In this document: in pieces, positions 1-8,808 of the stretch
Position numbering within the stretch: the stretch's first letter is position 1
Layout: every line of letters begins with the position of its first letter
DNA from: Pseudomonadota bacterium
Lineage (GTDB): Bacteria; Desulfobacterota; Syntrophobacteria; Syntrophobacterales; Syntrophobacteraceae
Length of the DNA stretch: 55,324 nt
Assembly (NCBI GenBank): GCA_023416335.1
Contig: JAEZHY010000105.1
Location: 1-55,324, forward strand
Direction: 5' to 3'
The notes under the pieces: model-generated
What the model saw: only the letters and a program-made list of their open reading frames with translations
Database searches by the model: none
What the model was told of the DNA's origin: nothing
Position numbers and translations under genes: made by a program

Positions 1-10
1 GCTTTAAGGA

Positions 11-64
11 AATACGCCGCTGGTTCCCAAGGTCCGCCTTGGGAACCCCGCCCCGGCAGGCCGG
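11..64. repeat. R1 hairpin, left-end copy
   Basis: A perfect inverted repeat, GGTTCCCAAGG, loop TCCG, CCTTGGGAACC, occupies 22-47. The 54 bases 11-64 recur at 55271-55324 with one mismatch, so the window begins and ends in the same repeat. Other copies are at 12607-12631 and 40307-40332. There is no U-tract after the stem, so it is not a typical intrinsic terminator. Confidence 0.9.
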
Positions 65-131
65 ATAGTATCCGGTACGAGCTGTCCAAAATACTTGGCC
101 TACCGGGATGGGGTCATTAAAGCAACAGTAT

Positions 132-168
132 TGGATGGTGACGTGCCCACCCTACGCGGCTCACCGTT
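132..168. repeat. R3 repeat, half copy
   Basis: GTGCCCACCCTACG followed by a GGCTCACCGT tail matches the right arm of the full R3 palindrome at 29826-29864. It lies about 60 bp upstream of the first gene. Only one arm is well preserved. Confidence 0.6.
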
Positions 169-227
169 TACTCTGCTGAAATTTTATAAGAGTACCATCC
201 CATGTATTTGGAGGAGCTCAGACTCAC

Positions 228-1505
228 ATGGAGTATCCCAGGTTCGGTTTCATTCGGCAGAAGTTCGAAAGAAGCAACGCTCCCGATCCCGCCAAACTGG
301 TCAGATCGGAACTTATACGGTCGGAACTGCTCGCACCCATAAAGAAAGGCGACCGGGTACTGATTACGGCCGGGAGCCGCGGTATCGAATCGATGAAGGA
401 AGTACTGCGGACCTGCATTGCTGCCGTGAGAGAGCGCGGCGGGGAGCCTTTCCTTTACCCTGCGATGGGAAGTCATGGTAAGGGGACAGCCGAGGGCCAG
501 GTTGAAGTCCTGCGGCACCTTGGCATTACGGAATCGAGTATGGGAGTCCCGATCCATGGCGAACTGGAAATGGTCGAAATCGACCGCATACTCGATTCCG
601 TCCCGGTCTATGCGGACAGGGCGGCAGTCGAGGCGGACCATGTCCTCATAGTGAACCGTATCAAGGAACACACCGAATACATTGGGGACACGGAATCCGG
701 AATTCTCAAAATGGCGGTGGTAGGGCTCGGCAGGAGGCTCGGCGCGGAAACCATGCACCAGTTGGCCGTCAACATCACCTATATCAAGGCCATTCACAGT
801 ATAGCGGCCGCACTGTTCCGGAATTTGAAAGTCCTGGGCGGGGTCGCGCTCCTCGAGGACCATTTCAACTGCCTTCGCAGAGTCGAGGCAATCCGTCCCG
901 AGGACGTCTTCACCAGAGAGCCGCAGCTTCTTGAGGAATCGAAGATCTACAAGCCGAAGCTTCCTTTTGAAGACCTGGATATCCTGCTCGTGGACGAAAT
1001 CGGGAAAGAGATTTCAGGAGCCGGCTTCGATACAAAGGTGGTCGGCCGCATTATGAACGTCTACGAAAAGGAATGCGAGACTCCCAGAATCACCCGCATC
1101 GTGGTTCGTGACCTCTCCGAAGCTACCGACGGCAACGCAACGGGCATCGGGCTCGCGGATTATACGACCCGAAGAGCGGTCGAGAAAATCGACTTCACGG
1201 CAACCGCCACGAACTGCGTGACCGCTGTGGCACCGGAAAAAGGGCGCATTCCCCTCGCTTTCGCGTCGGACAAAGACGCAATGGAAGCAGCCTTCAACAC
1301 GATAGGGCTCTGGACGCCGGATCGTGTACGCGTTGCCTGGATTTCAAACACCAAGGAACTCGAGCTGCTTGCGGTTTCGAGTGCGCTCCGGCAATCCCTG
1401 CAGCCCGAAATATCCGCGGAAGGGCAGCTTTTCGACCTGCCCTACGACGCTGGCGGAAACCTCCCGAAATTGCAGGACCTGCTCGAAAAGGGCAATCTTC
1501 TTTAG
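228..1505 (+). CDS. Divergent LarA-family (DUF2088-like) protein
   Basis: A 425-residue protein related to the nickel-pincer-dependent lactate racemase superfamily, though more divergent than its downstream neighbour. The region with GSHGKG near residue 82 occupies the place of the LarA THxxP-type loop. Further on it has a His (KEHTEY), then ILK and ETMH. The Lys-to-His spacing is 16 residues, as between K184 and H200 of characterised LarA, but the first His lies 13 instead of 10 residues before the Lys. GGAGG at 212-216 supports the ATG. The next gene starts 55 bp downstream on the same strand. A racemase or epimerase acting on a 2-hydroxyacid is plausible; substrate and nickel dependence are inference. 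Many relatives are annotated only as DUF2088 or DUF362. Confidence 0.6.
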   Translation: MEYPRFGFIRQKFERSNAPDPAKLVRSELIRSELLAPIKKGDRVLITAGSRGIESMKEVLRTCIAAVRERGGEPFLYPAMGSHGKGTAEGQVEVLRHLGITESSMGVPIHGELEMVEIDRILDSVPVYADRAAVEADHVLIVNRIKEHTEYIGDTESGILKMAVVGLGRRLGAETMHQLAVNITYIKAIHSIAAALFRNLKVLGGVALLEDHFNCLRRVEAIRPEDVFTREPQLLEESKIYKPKLPFEDLDILLVDEIGKEISGAGFDTKVVGRIMNVYEKECETPRITRIVVRDLSEATDGNATGIGLADYTTRRAVEKIDFTATATNCVTAVAPEKGRIPLAFASDKDAMEAAFNTIGLWTPDRVRVAWISNTKELELLAVSSALRQSLQPEISAEGQLFDLPYDAGGNLPKLQDLLEKGNLL

Positions 1506-1560
1506 CCTGACAGGATGAGGCCGAAGCAGCCCTCTGCCCGGCTCGTTATTGGAGTTACGA

Positions 1561-2874
1561 ATGCAGATCAAATTGAACTACGGCAGAAAGGGACTGCTCA
1601 TCGACTTCCCCGAGGACTGGGAGTTGAACGTCATAGAAAAGGCTGCCATGCCCGTTCTGCCCGATCCGGCCGGATCGGTTTTCAAGGCACTTGCCGGTCC
1701 CGTCTCGTCGCGCACGCTCACCGAAGAAGCTGCGGGCTATCGCACCGCGTGCATCCTTATCTGCGACATAACCCGGCCGGTACCAAATTCGATCGTCCTC
1801 CCTCCTCTCATCTACGAACTGCTGAGGGCGGGAATCGAACCCGATGCCATCACCGTGCTGGTTGCGACGGGCCTCCACAGACCCAATGAAGGGGATGAAC
1901 TGCGGGAACTGATCGGAAACGACTGGGTGCTCGATACCGTCAAGGTCGTCAACCATTTTGCGCGAAACGACCAGGATCACGTGTTTCTGGGCAACACCTC
2001 GGGGGGGACCCCGGTCAAACTCGACCGACGCTTTGTCGAAGCCGACATCAAGATCGCAACGGGCCTGGTGGAACCCCATTTCATGGCGGGATACTCCGGG
2101 GGCAGGAAAGTGATCGCACCCGGGATCGCACATAAAGACACAATCACCACCTTCCACAGCGCGAGGTTCATGGAGCACGCCAATGCCGCGAACTGCGTCC
2201 TGGAGAGCAACCCGCTGCACCAGGAACAGCTCGAAATCGTCCACATGCTCGGAAAGGTGTTCGCGGTAAACACCGTGATAGACGACCTGCGAAGGCTCTC
2301 TTACGTCAACTTCGGGGAAATCGAGGCAAGCCACCTCGACGCGGTGAACTATATCCGCCGTTACGCCGAAATTTCAGCGGGGAGAAAGTACCGGACCGTG
2401 GTCACGAGCGGCGGCGGATACCCTCTCGACAAGACCTATTACCAGACCGTAAAAGGTATGGTCGGTGCGATGGGGCTGCTCGAAGACGGAGGGGATATCA
2501 TCATATTTTCGGAATGTTCGGAAGGGATGGGCTCAGCCGAGTACGTCGAGGCACAGAAGAAGCTTGTCGAGCTGGGAACGGAGGGCTTTCTCGAGTCGCT
2601 TCTCGGCAAATCCAGGGCCGCGATCGACGAATGGCAGACCGAAATGCAGCTCAAACCGATGCGAATCGGAAATGTTCATCTCTTCTCGGAAGGGCTCTCC
2701 GTGGAAGACAGGCTCATTACGGGAGTCTCCTGTTCGACGAACGGCATACCGGCGATCGATTTCATCCGGGAAATAGTAGCGCGCTCCGGCAGCGGGCCAA
2801 TCGCCGTGATTCCCGAAGGTCCGTACGTCATTCCCCAGTGCGCCGCAGGAAAAGCAGTGAGCGGTAAACTGTGA
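1561..2874 (+). CDS. larA: Nickel-dependent 2-hydroxyacid racemase, LarA family
   Basis: A 437-residue LarA homologue. All positions used by lactate racemase to bind its nickel pincer cofactor and substrate are present: D69 and R72 (CDITRP), H106 (TGLHRP), H173 (EPH), K183 (GGRK, the Lys that carries the pincer) and H199 (FHS). The spacings 173-183-199 match 174-184-200 of Lactobacillus LarA. I chose ATG 1561, preceded by GGAG, over an in-frame TTG at 1549. No larB, larC or larE is in the window, so the cofactor must be made from elsewhere. LarA homologues act on several 2-hydroxyacids (lactate, malate and others); the adjacent glycerate kinase suggests glycerate or a related acid, as inference. 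The last codons and stop lie in an R4 heptamer array. Confidence 0.85.
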   Translation: MQIKLNYGRKGLLIDFPEDWELNVIEKAAMPVLPDPAGSVFKALAGPVSSRTLTEEAAGYRTACILICDITRPVPNSIVLPPLIYELLRAGIEPDAITVLVATGLHRPNEGDELRELIGNDWVLDTVKVVNHFARNDQDHVFLGNTSGGTPVKLDRRFVEADIKIATGLVEPHFMAGYSGGRKVIAPGIAHKDTITTFHSARFMEHANAANCVLESNPLHQEQLEIVHMLGKVFAVNTVIDDLRRLSYVNFGEIEASHLDAVNYIRRYAEISAGRKYRTVVTSGGGYPLDKTYYQTVKGMVGAMGLLEDGGDIIIFSECSEGMGSAEYVEAQKKLVELGTEGFLESLLGKSRAAIDEWQTEMQLKPMRIGNVHLFSEGLSVEDRLITGVSCSTNGIPAIDFIREIVARSGSGPIAVIPEGPYVIPQCAAGKAVSGKL

Positions 2875-2887
2875 ACAGTGAGCTAAG
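2855..2887 (+). repeat. R4 heptamer array at larA 3' end
   Basis: Successive 7-mers GCAGTGA, GCGGTAA, ACTGTGA, ACAGTGA, GCTAAGA read in the sense direction of larA. They encode the last residues of the protein and provide its TGA stop. The 7-nt period places stop codons in all three frames. Confidence 0.75.
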
Positions 2888-2975
2888 AAAAAGAGAAGCC
2901 CCGTGAAGGACCGGGTACGGTAAAATATGGGGACTGGCTCCTTACCTCAAAAACAAATTCAGATAAGGACGCGCT

Positions 2976-4301
2976 ATGGACGAATCCCGAAGAAAGGTTC
3001 TGGAGCGGATACTTCATGCAGGGCTTCAGGCGGTAGATCCCGAGGAGGCCGTGCGAAAGCACGTGGAGCGCCGCGGCAATAAACTGATCGTGGACGGCGG
3101 GACGTACGACCTCGATGCGTTCAAGCGCATTCTCATTTTCGGAGCGGGAAAAGGGACCGCCCCAATGGCTAAAGCGTTGGAGGATATCCTGGGCGATCGC
3201 GCCGCGGGCGGCTGGATAACAGTCAAGTACGGCCACGGGCTCCCGCTGCAAAAAACCCGTGTGATGGAGGCGGCCCATCCGGTTCCGGACGATGCGGGCC
3301 TGAACTCGGCGGACCTTATGCTCCGGCAGCTTGAAATGTGCACGGCGGACGACCTCGTCCTGTTCGCGTTTTCGGGAGGTGGAAGCGCCCTTCTCCCCTC
3401 GCTTCACCCCTCACTCCAGTTCAGCGACAAGCAGGCCGCCACGAGGCTTCTTCTCGAATGCGGCGCCTCGATCGACGAGATCAACGCAATCCGAAAGCAC
3501 CTGTCCCGGACCAAAGGCGGAGCGCTTGCCAGAGCCGCCCACCCGGCAACCGTCATTTCCCTCATGCTATCCGACGTCGTCGGAGACAGGCTCGACGTAA
3601 TCGCTTCCGGGCCGACAGTCCCGGACCTTTCGACATTTGCCGACTGCCTGGAGATTTTTGCACGCTACGGATTGACCGGGAAGGTCCCTAAAGCCGTGCT
3701 GGAACACATGAAGAAAGGCGCGGCCGGTCTTGAGCCCGAAACCCCCAAACCCGGAGATCCCCTGTTCGAAAACGTCCGGAACGTGGTCGTCGGAAACAAC
3801 CTGTTCGCCCTGCTGGCGGCGAAAAGGGAAGCCGAGTCCCTGGGGTATAACACCGTCATTCTCTCGTCATGCGTTCAGGGTGAAGCCCGTGAGGTCGCGC
3901 GGGTTGTAACCGCAATCGGGAAGGAAGTGCTCGCTTCGGGTCAGCCGGCGGCTCCACCGGCCTGTATCCTGATGGGCGGTGAGCCTACGGTCACGCTGCG
4001 CGGGAAGGGCAAGGGAGGCAGGAACCAGGAACTGGTGCTCGCAGCTGCATTCGACCTCCGGGGACTTGACCGGATATGCATAATGAGTGTGGGAACCGAC
4101 GGAACGGACGGACCGACGGACGCTGCGGGAGCCGTTGCCGATGGAACGACCCTGGACCGCGCACGGGAAAAAGGAATGAACGCCCTCGATTACCTGGCTC
4201 GAAACGATGCCTATAACTTCTTCGACCCGCTCGGCCTGCTGATCAAGACAGGCCCTACCCGGACCAACGTCATGGATATGATTTGCCTGCTGGCCGGGTG
4301 A
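2976..4301 (+). CDS. gckA: Glycerate 2-kinase (MOFRL family)
   Basis: A 441-residue protein of the DUF4147/MOFRL glycerate kinase family, which phosphorylates D-glycerate with ATP to 2-phosphoglycerate; older annotations call it hydroxypyruvate reductase TtuD. The N-terminal domain has GAGKGTAPMA, AHPVPDDAG, FSGGGSALL and IRKHLSRTKGG. The C-terminal MOFRL domain has GGEPTVTLRGKGKGGRNQE and VGTDGTDGPTDAAG. AAGGA upstream supports ATG 2976. It follows larA by 101 bp on the same strand, so the two LarA-like proteins probably deliver a hydroxyacid that this kinase passes to lower glycolysis. The family call is firm; the pathway link is inference. Confidence 0.9.
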   Translation: MDESRRKVLERILHAGLQAVDPEEAVRKHVERRGNKLIVDGGTYDLDAFKRILIFGAGKGTAPMAKALEDILGDRAAGGWITVKYGHGLPLQKTRVMEAAHPVPDDAGLNSADLMLRQLEMCTADDLVLFAFSGGGSALLPSLHPSLQFSDKQAATRLLLECGASIDEINAIRKHLSRTKGGALARAAHPATVISLMLSDVVGDRLDVIASGPTVPDLSTFADCLEIFARYGLTGKVPKAVLEHMKKGAAGLEPETPKPGDPLFENVRNVVVGNNLFALLAAKREAESLGYNTVILSSCVQGEAREVARVVTAIGKEVLASGQPAAPPACILMGGEPTVTLRGKGKGGRNQELVLAAAFDLRGLDRICIMSVGTDGTDGPTDAAGAVADGTTLDRAREKGMNALDYLARNDAYNFFDPLGLLIKTGPTRTNVMDMICLLAG

Positions 4302-4327
4302 GGCGGTTTTTCAAATTATCTGAGGAC

Positions 4328-4470
4328 GGGTAGGGCGGGCACAGGTTTCATCGTGCCCACCGCCCGCCCATTCGAAAATATTCCTGTATCGGGCACGCGC
4401 GAAAGACGACCCCATTGGGATGGCCGGACGGTGGGCCCCCCAAAACACGAGGGTGCCCACCCTACACGGC
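4328..4470. repeat. R3 palindromic repeats, two degenerate copies
   Basis: Between the convergent kinase and permease genes lie GTAGGGCGGGCAC facing CGTGCCCACCGCCCGCC (4330-4368) and a second half copy, GGGTGCCCACCCTACACGG (4449-4469). No gene is visible in this 241-bp gap, and I see no clear U-tract terminator. Confidence 0.65.
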
Positions 4471-4504
4471 TGCCGCCCTTGATTTAAAGCGCTCTTCTCG
4501 GCCT

Positions 4505-4540
4505 TTCAGCTCACTGCTCACTCGTCACTGTTCACTGCAC
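4505..4540 (-). repeat. R4 heptamer array after the permease stop
   Basis: On the minus strand the permease TAG is followed after 4 nt by GCAGTGA, ACAGTGA, CGAGTGA, GCAGTGA, GCTGAAA. The five 7-mers are in register and end in the CTGAAA that also closes other R4 arrays. Confidence 0.8.
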
Positions 4541-4542
4541 TT

Positions 4543-6267
4543 CTACATTTCAACCAGCAGAAGCCAGAACGAACAGATCACCACACTGATCAGCATCGGG
4601 ACAAACGCCGTCTTCATATAGTGCATGAAGGAGATGTTATATCCCGCCCGCTCGGCCATTCCGACCGTGACCACGTTGGCGCTTGCTCCGATCATGGTGC
4701 CGTTTCCGCCCAGGCATGCGCCAAGCGCCAGCGACCACCAGAGTATTCCGTTCTGTGCCCCCGGAATGGCGGTGGTAAGATAGGCCACGATCGGCAGCAT
4801 TGTCGCCGTAAACGGAATATTATCGATGAAAGCGGAAGCGATAGCCGAGACCCAAAGAATCACGAGAACGGCAATCACCAGCGATCCCTTCGAAACATCC
4901 CGGACCCAGTCGGCGATAATTTGAATGAGCCCGGTCTCTTCGGCAGCGGCCACCACTATGAAAAGCATGATGAAGAAGATCAGGGTGGGCCACTCTATTT
5001 CACGCTCAAGCATTTCTACGATGTCGATCCGGCTAATCGTCATGAGTATTGCCGCCCCGATCAGCGCGGCGATGCTGGGTTCCATTTTCAGAGCCCCGTG
5101 CAGGATAAACATCAGGATGGTAATCGCCAGGATAACGGCGGCCTGCGTGAGCAGAGTCTTGTTGGTGATCTTGTATTCTTCCCTCAGCCGCTCGATCAGT
5201 TCCTGAACATTTTCCACCTTCGCGCTCAGGTAATCCTTCTTGTGCCAGTAGATAAAATAGACGATGGCCACCGCAAGCGCGATCACATTGACTAACGTCA
5301 GATTTTGGACAAAATCGACAAAGCTGAGCTTGGCATACGACCCTATCATGATATTGGGAGGGTCCCCGATCAGGGTAGCGGTCCCGCCGATGTTCGAAGC
5401 AAACGCCTCGGGGATCAGCAGCGCAACCGGGTCGATTTTGAGGGTGACAGCTATTTCGATGGTAATGGGGATTATCAGGAGCATTGTCGTGACGTTGTCG
5501 AGAAATGCCGAAACGACAGCAGTAATGAACATCAGTGTGGCGGCAAGAGCAAATACGTTGCCCCTTGTCGTTTGATACGATTTATAGGCCATCCACTGGA
5601 AAACACCGGTCTTTTTAAGAACCCCGACGATGATCATCATCGCCATCAGCAGGAAGATTACGTTCATGTCGATGGCATGGATGGCATCTTCGTAACTGAG
5701 TATGCTGTAGTCGTGATTGAATGTGCCGGCGGTATAGGTGATCGTGAGCAGGAGGGCGGCACCGAGAAACGCAGCCAGGGTCCGATGCATCCATTCGAAG
5801 GCGATCAGCACATAAACGGCGATAAGCACGAGTGTGGCGATCCAGAAGGCTGGAGTGGTGGTCCGCTCCAGTTTCAGGTTCTTATGGGCCAGATAATATA
5901 CGTTCCCATCCTGTGCATTCTGCTCCTTCACCACTTTATCCAGCACCAGGGGCCCGGAGTTCTTGAAGCAGGGCTTATCCACTTCGAGTTCCACCCGCGC
6001 ATTGGGCAGAGTGTCGCGTGGAAGAGTGATCTCGGCCTTGAATTGCCCGGCCCGGGATGTGGCGACTTCCGAACTGGATTCGACCTTCTTGCCGTTGACC
6101 GAAAAACTAACCTCGGCGTCTTTGATTCCTTTTCCATGTGTATTGCTGATCGTTCCGGAAACAATCAAGACATCCGAAGGACCGGCGGGTTCCTTCACAT
6201 CGGCATGAGCTGCGGTCGCGAAAACGAGAAACAGAATAAAAATCAGGAAACCCCATCGCTTATTCAC
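4543..6267 (-). CDS. ArsB/NhaD-superfamily ion permease with extracytoplasmic N-domain
   Basis: A 574-residue inner-membrane transporter of the SLC13/ArsB/P-protein ion transporter superfamily, whose members exchange sodium for protons or move anions. It has a signal peptide (residues 1-22, ending AHA), a periplasmic Ig-like or carboxypeptidase-regulatory-like domain (about 30-130: VSGTISNTHGKGIKDAEVSF), then about a dozen membrane segments. The superfamily repeats show as FLDNVTTMLLIIPI with GGTATLIGDPPNIM, and FIDNIPFTATMLP with GGNGTMIGASANVV. GTG start with CAGGAG upstream. Substrate cannot be read from sequence; Na+/H+ antiport (NhaD-like) is one option and organic or oxyanion transport another. 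The extra N-terminal domain is unusual for NhaD. Confidence 0.75.
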   Translation of the reverse strand: MNKRWGFLIFILFLVFATAAHADVKEPAGPSDVLIVSGTISNTHGKGIKDAEVSFSVNGKKVESSSEVATSRAGQFKAEITLPRDTLPNARVELEVDKPCFKNSGPLVLDKVVKEQNAQDGNVYYLAHKNLKLERTTTPAFWIATLVLIAVYVLIAFEWMHRTLAAFLGAALLLTITYTAGTFNHDYSILSYEDAIHAIDMNVIFLLMAMMIIVGVLKKTGVFQWMAYKSYQTTRGNVFALAATLMFITAVVSAFLDNVTTMLLIIPITIEIAVTLKIDPVALLIPEAFASNIGGTATLIGDPPNIMIGSYAKLSFVDFVQNLTLVNVIALAVAIVYFIYWHKKDYLSAKVENVQELIERLREEYKITNKTLLTQAAVILAITILMFILHGALKMEPSIAALIGAAILMTISRIDIVEMLEREIEWPTLIFFIMLFIVVAAAEETGLIQIIADWVRDVSKGSLVIAVLVILWVSAIASAFIDNIPFTATMLPIVAYLTTAIPGAQNGILWWSLALGACLGGNGTMIGASANVVTVGMAERAGYNISFMHYMKTAFVPMLISVVICSFWLLLVEM

Positions 6268-6677
6268 CAGTCACTCCTGCTCGTTGTCATTTCTTAACCA
6301 ATCATCCCTGTATTTCAGGAGTTTATGGGAAAAAATGACAGTTGTAAACCAATCCCCAAAGGCAAGAAACAATTAGCTCCTCAATACCCGTGATTTCTCT
6401 TCCACACACCACGGCAGACCAATCCCCCGTCCTGCGGACTCTTTGCCGGGTGAGCTGCTGCACTGTGATTTCATCCTATCATATGATGATTTTTGGCATT
6501 GTGTTTTATAAATCAAATCAGCGGAGTTGGAAAAAGAAAAGAGCGGCCGACGCACATTTCGTGAAGAATTCGAAACATAAAAAATTGGGCGTTGGAAACC
6601 AAGCAGGTGCGGCCAGCGGCAAAGTGAAGTTTAAATCTGCACCGGGCATTCGTACACATCAGACCTGCCGGGCCGGG
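6268..6677. other. Intergenic region without a recognised gene
   Basis: This stretch lies between the permease start and repeat copy R2-A. It is locally AT-richer than its surroundings and should hold the permease promoter. The short frames in it have no recognisable motifs or good ribosome sites. I see nothing further. Confidence 0.5.
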
Positions 6678-6933
6678 GTCCCCAAGGCGGAGGGCCTGTT
6701 GCCCAAATGGATATGAGCTTCTGTAGCGTGCATTTTGCGACCAAGCCCCCCAACCCGTCATCCCGGCGGTGCTTTTAAGCCGGGATCCAGGGGTTTTTAA
6801 GAGCTTGAATTCACTATTAATCCGCCCCCAAAGGCCTGGATTCCGGTTTCCACCGGAATGACGAAATCGTATCAGGTACGCAATCTGAAGCTACCGCGGG
6901 GATTTGGGCAACAGCCCCCGGACCTTGGGAACC
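6678..6933. repeat. R2 nested palindromic element, copy A
   Basis: About 256 bp with nested inverted repeats. The outer arms are GGTCCCCAAGG and CCTTGGGAACC, then GTTGCCCAAAT (6698-6708) facing ATTTGGGCAAC (6902-6912), then CCGTCATCCCGGC facing CACCGGAATGACG, with AAGCCGGGATCCAG and CTGGATTCCGG nearer the centre. It sits just beyond the 3' end of uup and contains no gene. Copies B to G occur elsewhere in the window. Confidence 0.85.
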
Positions 6934-6942
6934 AGCGGTGCC

Positions 6943-6977
6943 TTTCAGTTCATTGTTCATTACTCACTGTTCACCGC
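6943..6977 (-). repeat. R4 heptamer array at uup 3' end
   Basis: Read on the minus strand: GCGGTGA, ACAGTGA, GTAATGA, ACAATGA, ACTGAAA. The array encodes the last residues of Uup (VNSE) and supplies its TAA stop, then runs directly into the outer arm of R2 copy A. Confidence 0.8.
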
Positions 6978-8759
6978 CTCCAAGGCCTCCCAGCGCAGGT
7001 ATAAATCCTCCAATTCCTGTTCCAGCGCTTTCAGACGGGCCATGTTATCGGTTATCCCGGGGCTGCTCCCCTGCTGATAGAATGCCGGATCGGCCATGAG
7101 TTCATAGAGTCTTTTCTGCTCCGCTTCAAGGGTCTCGATCCGTTCGGGCAGGGCTTCGAGTTCGCGCTGTTCTTTGAAACTGAGGCCCTTTCGATTTTCC
7201 CGGCGGGGGCGCTGCCTTTCCGATTTTCCCGCCTTTTCGGGTTTCAAAGTTTTTTCGGGCTGTTTCCTCTGGCTTAGCCAGTCATCGTAGCCCCCGACGT
7301 ACTCGGTGATTTTGCCCTCGCCTTCGAGCACCAGGGTGCTGGTTACCACGTTGTTGAGAAAAGCACGGTCATGGCTCACGAGGAGCACGGTCCCCGAGTA
7401 GTCGAGCAGCAGATCCTCCAGCAACTCGAGGGTCTCGACGTCCAGATCGTTTGTCGGCTCATCGAGCACGAGCACGTTGGCCGGTTTTGTGAAAAGGCGG
7501 GCGAGGAGCAACCGGTTTCGTTCTCCGCCCGAGAGTATCCGGACGGGGGACCGGGCCCGCTCCGGGGAAAACAGGAAATCGTTCAAATATCCAATGACAT
7601 GCCGGGGGCGACCGTTGAACAGGATCGTATCGTTGCCTTCGCCCACGTTTTCGATAACCGATTTGTCTTCATCCAGCTGGGCGCGAAGCTGGTCGAAGTA
7701 GGCTACCTCCAGTTTCACGCCGTGCCTGAGTTTTCCGGCCACGGGCTGCAACTCCCCGAGCAGGATTCGAAGGAGAGTTGTTTTGCCGGAGCCGTTCGGG
7801 CCTATGATTCCGACTTTATCGCCGCGCATGATTATGGTGGAAATATCGCGGATCAGGGGTGCTTCGCCGTCGTAGGAGTAGCTCAATTCCTGGGCCTCAA
7901 CCACGAGTTTTCCCGAGCGTGCCGCTTCCTGCGTGCTCATGCGCACGGCGCCCATGAGTTCCCGGCGGGCCGCCCTCTCTTCCCGCATCTTCTCGAGTTC
8001 CCTTACCCTGCCTTCGTTCCGGGTACGCCGAGCCTTGATTCCCCGGCGAATCCAGGTTTCCTCCCGGGCCAACTTCTTGTCGAACTCCTCCCAATGGACC
8101 GCCTCCGTCGAAAGGGCGGCAAACTTGCGCTTCTGAAAGCTGTCGTAATCGCAAGCCCAGTCGATAAGGCGCCCGCGGTCCAGTTCGACCGTTCGGGTCG
8201 CAAGCCTCTGCAGAAACATACGGTCGTGGGTAACGAAAAGCAGGGTGCCGGCAAAATGCAGCAGGAAATCTTCCATCCAGTTGATTGCGTCGATATCTAG
8301 ATGGTTGGTCGGTTCGTCCAGGAGCAGCAGATCGGGTTCGGACACCAGCCCCTTCGCCAGCAGGACCCTGCGCTTGAGCCCGGCGGAAAGGGTGTCGAAC
8401 TGAACTCCGGCCTCCAGTGCCATGCGCGAGATTGTCTTCTCGACCTGGTTTTGCTTTCGCGCTTCGTCCACTTCACGGGCGTCGGCCAACCCGCCGGAAA
8501 CAATGTCGAATACCGTTCCCGAGATCCCTTCCGGGACTTCCTGCGGAAGATAGGAGACCCGCATTCCCTGCTGACGGACCACCTCGCCGTCGTCCGGAGA
8601 AAGGTCCCCGTGCAGGAGACGCATCAGAGAGGTCTTCCCTGCCCCGTTTCTTCCCAGGAGGCAGACTCTTTCCCTGTTCTCGATATTCAGATTGACGCGA
8701 TCGAGCAGCAGCGGCCCACCAAAGCCGATACACACTTCACGCAGGCTGATCAATGCCAT
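6960..8759 (-). CDS. uup: ABC-F ATPase, Uup type
   Basis: A 599-residue cytoplasmic ABC-F protein with two ATPase cassettes and no membrane segment. Cassette 1 has Walker A GRNGAGKTS and Walker B LLLLDEPTNHLD; cassette 2 has GPNGSGKTT, the signature LSGGERNR and LVLDEPTNDLD. The linker is charged (KARRTRNEGRVRELEK). The C-terminal 80 residues form a coiled coil (EALPERIETLEAEQKRLYELM), the mark of Uup as opposed to EttA. ABC-F proteins act on the ribosome and Uup is linked to ribosome rescue and to DNA transactions. ATG with AGGAAA upstream. The final codons and stop are made of R4 repeat, so the extreme C-terminus may be acquired. Confidence 0.88.
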   Translation of the reverse strand: MALISLREVCIGFGGPLLLDRVNLNIENRERVCLLGRNGAGKTSLMRLLHGDLSPDDGEVVRQQGMRVSYLPQEVPEGISGTVFDIVSGGLADAREVDEARKQNQVEKTISRMALEAGVQFDTLSAGLKRRVLLAKGLVSEPDLLLLDEPTNHLDIDAINWMEDFLLHFAGTLLFVTHDRMFLQRLATRTVELDRGRLIDWACDYDSFQKRKFAALSTEAVHWEEFDKKLAREETWIRRGIKARRTRNEGRVRELEKMREERAARRELMGAVRMSTQEAARSGKLVVEAQELSYSYDGEAPLIRDISTIIMRGDKVGIIGPNGSGKTTLLRILLGELQPVAGKLRHGVKLEVAYFDQLRAQLDEDKSVIENVGEGNDTILFNGRPRHVIGYLNDFLFSPERARSPVRILSGGERNRLLLARLFTKPANVLVLDEPTNDLDVETLELLEDLLLDYSGTVLLVSHDRAFLNNVVTSTLVLEGEGKITEYVGGYDDWLSQRKQPEKTLKPEKAGKSERQRPRRENRKGLSFKEQRELEALPERIETLEAEQKRLYELMADPAFYQQGSSPGITDNMARLKALEQELEDLYLRWEALEAVNSE

Positions 8760-8808
8760 TTATGTTTTTCCTGTTCATTTAGAAATTGTTCGCACCTCTG
8801 CACACGCC

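Noticed and set aside
22..47. R1 as an intrinsic terminator
   Set aside because: The stem is strong but no copy is followed by a U-tract.
95..481. Plus-strand frame of 128 codons at the left end
   Set aside because: It overlaps the better-supported LarA-like gene in another frame and has no homology or ribosome site.
6678..6933. R2 as a complete insertion sequence
   Set aside because: No transposase frame lies in any copy, and copies are under 300 bp. A non-autonomous element remains possible.
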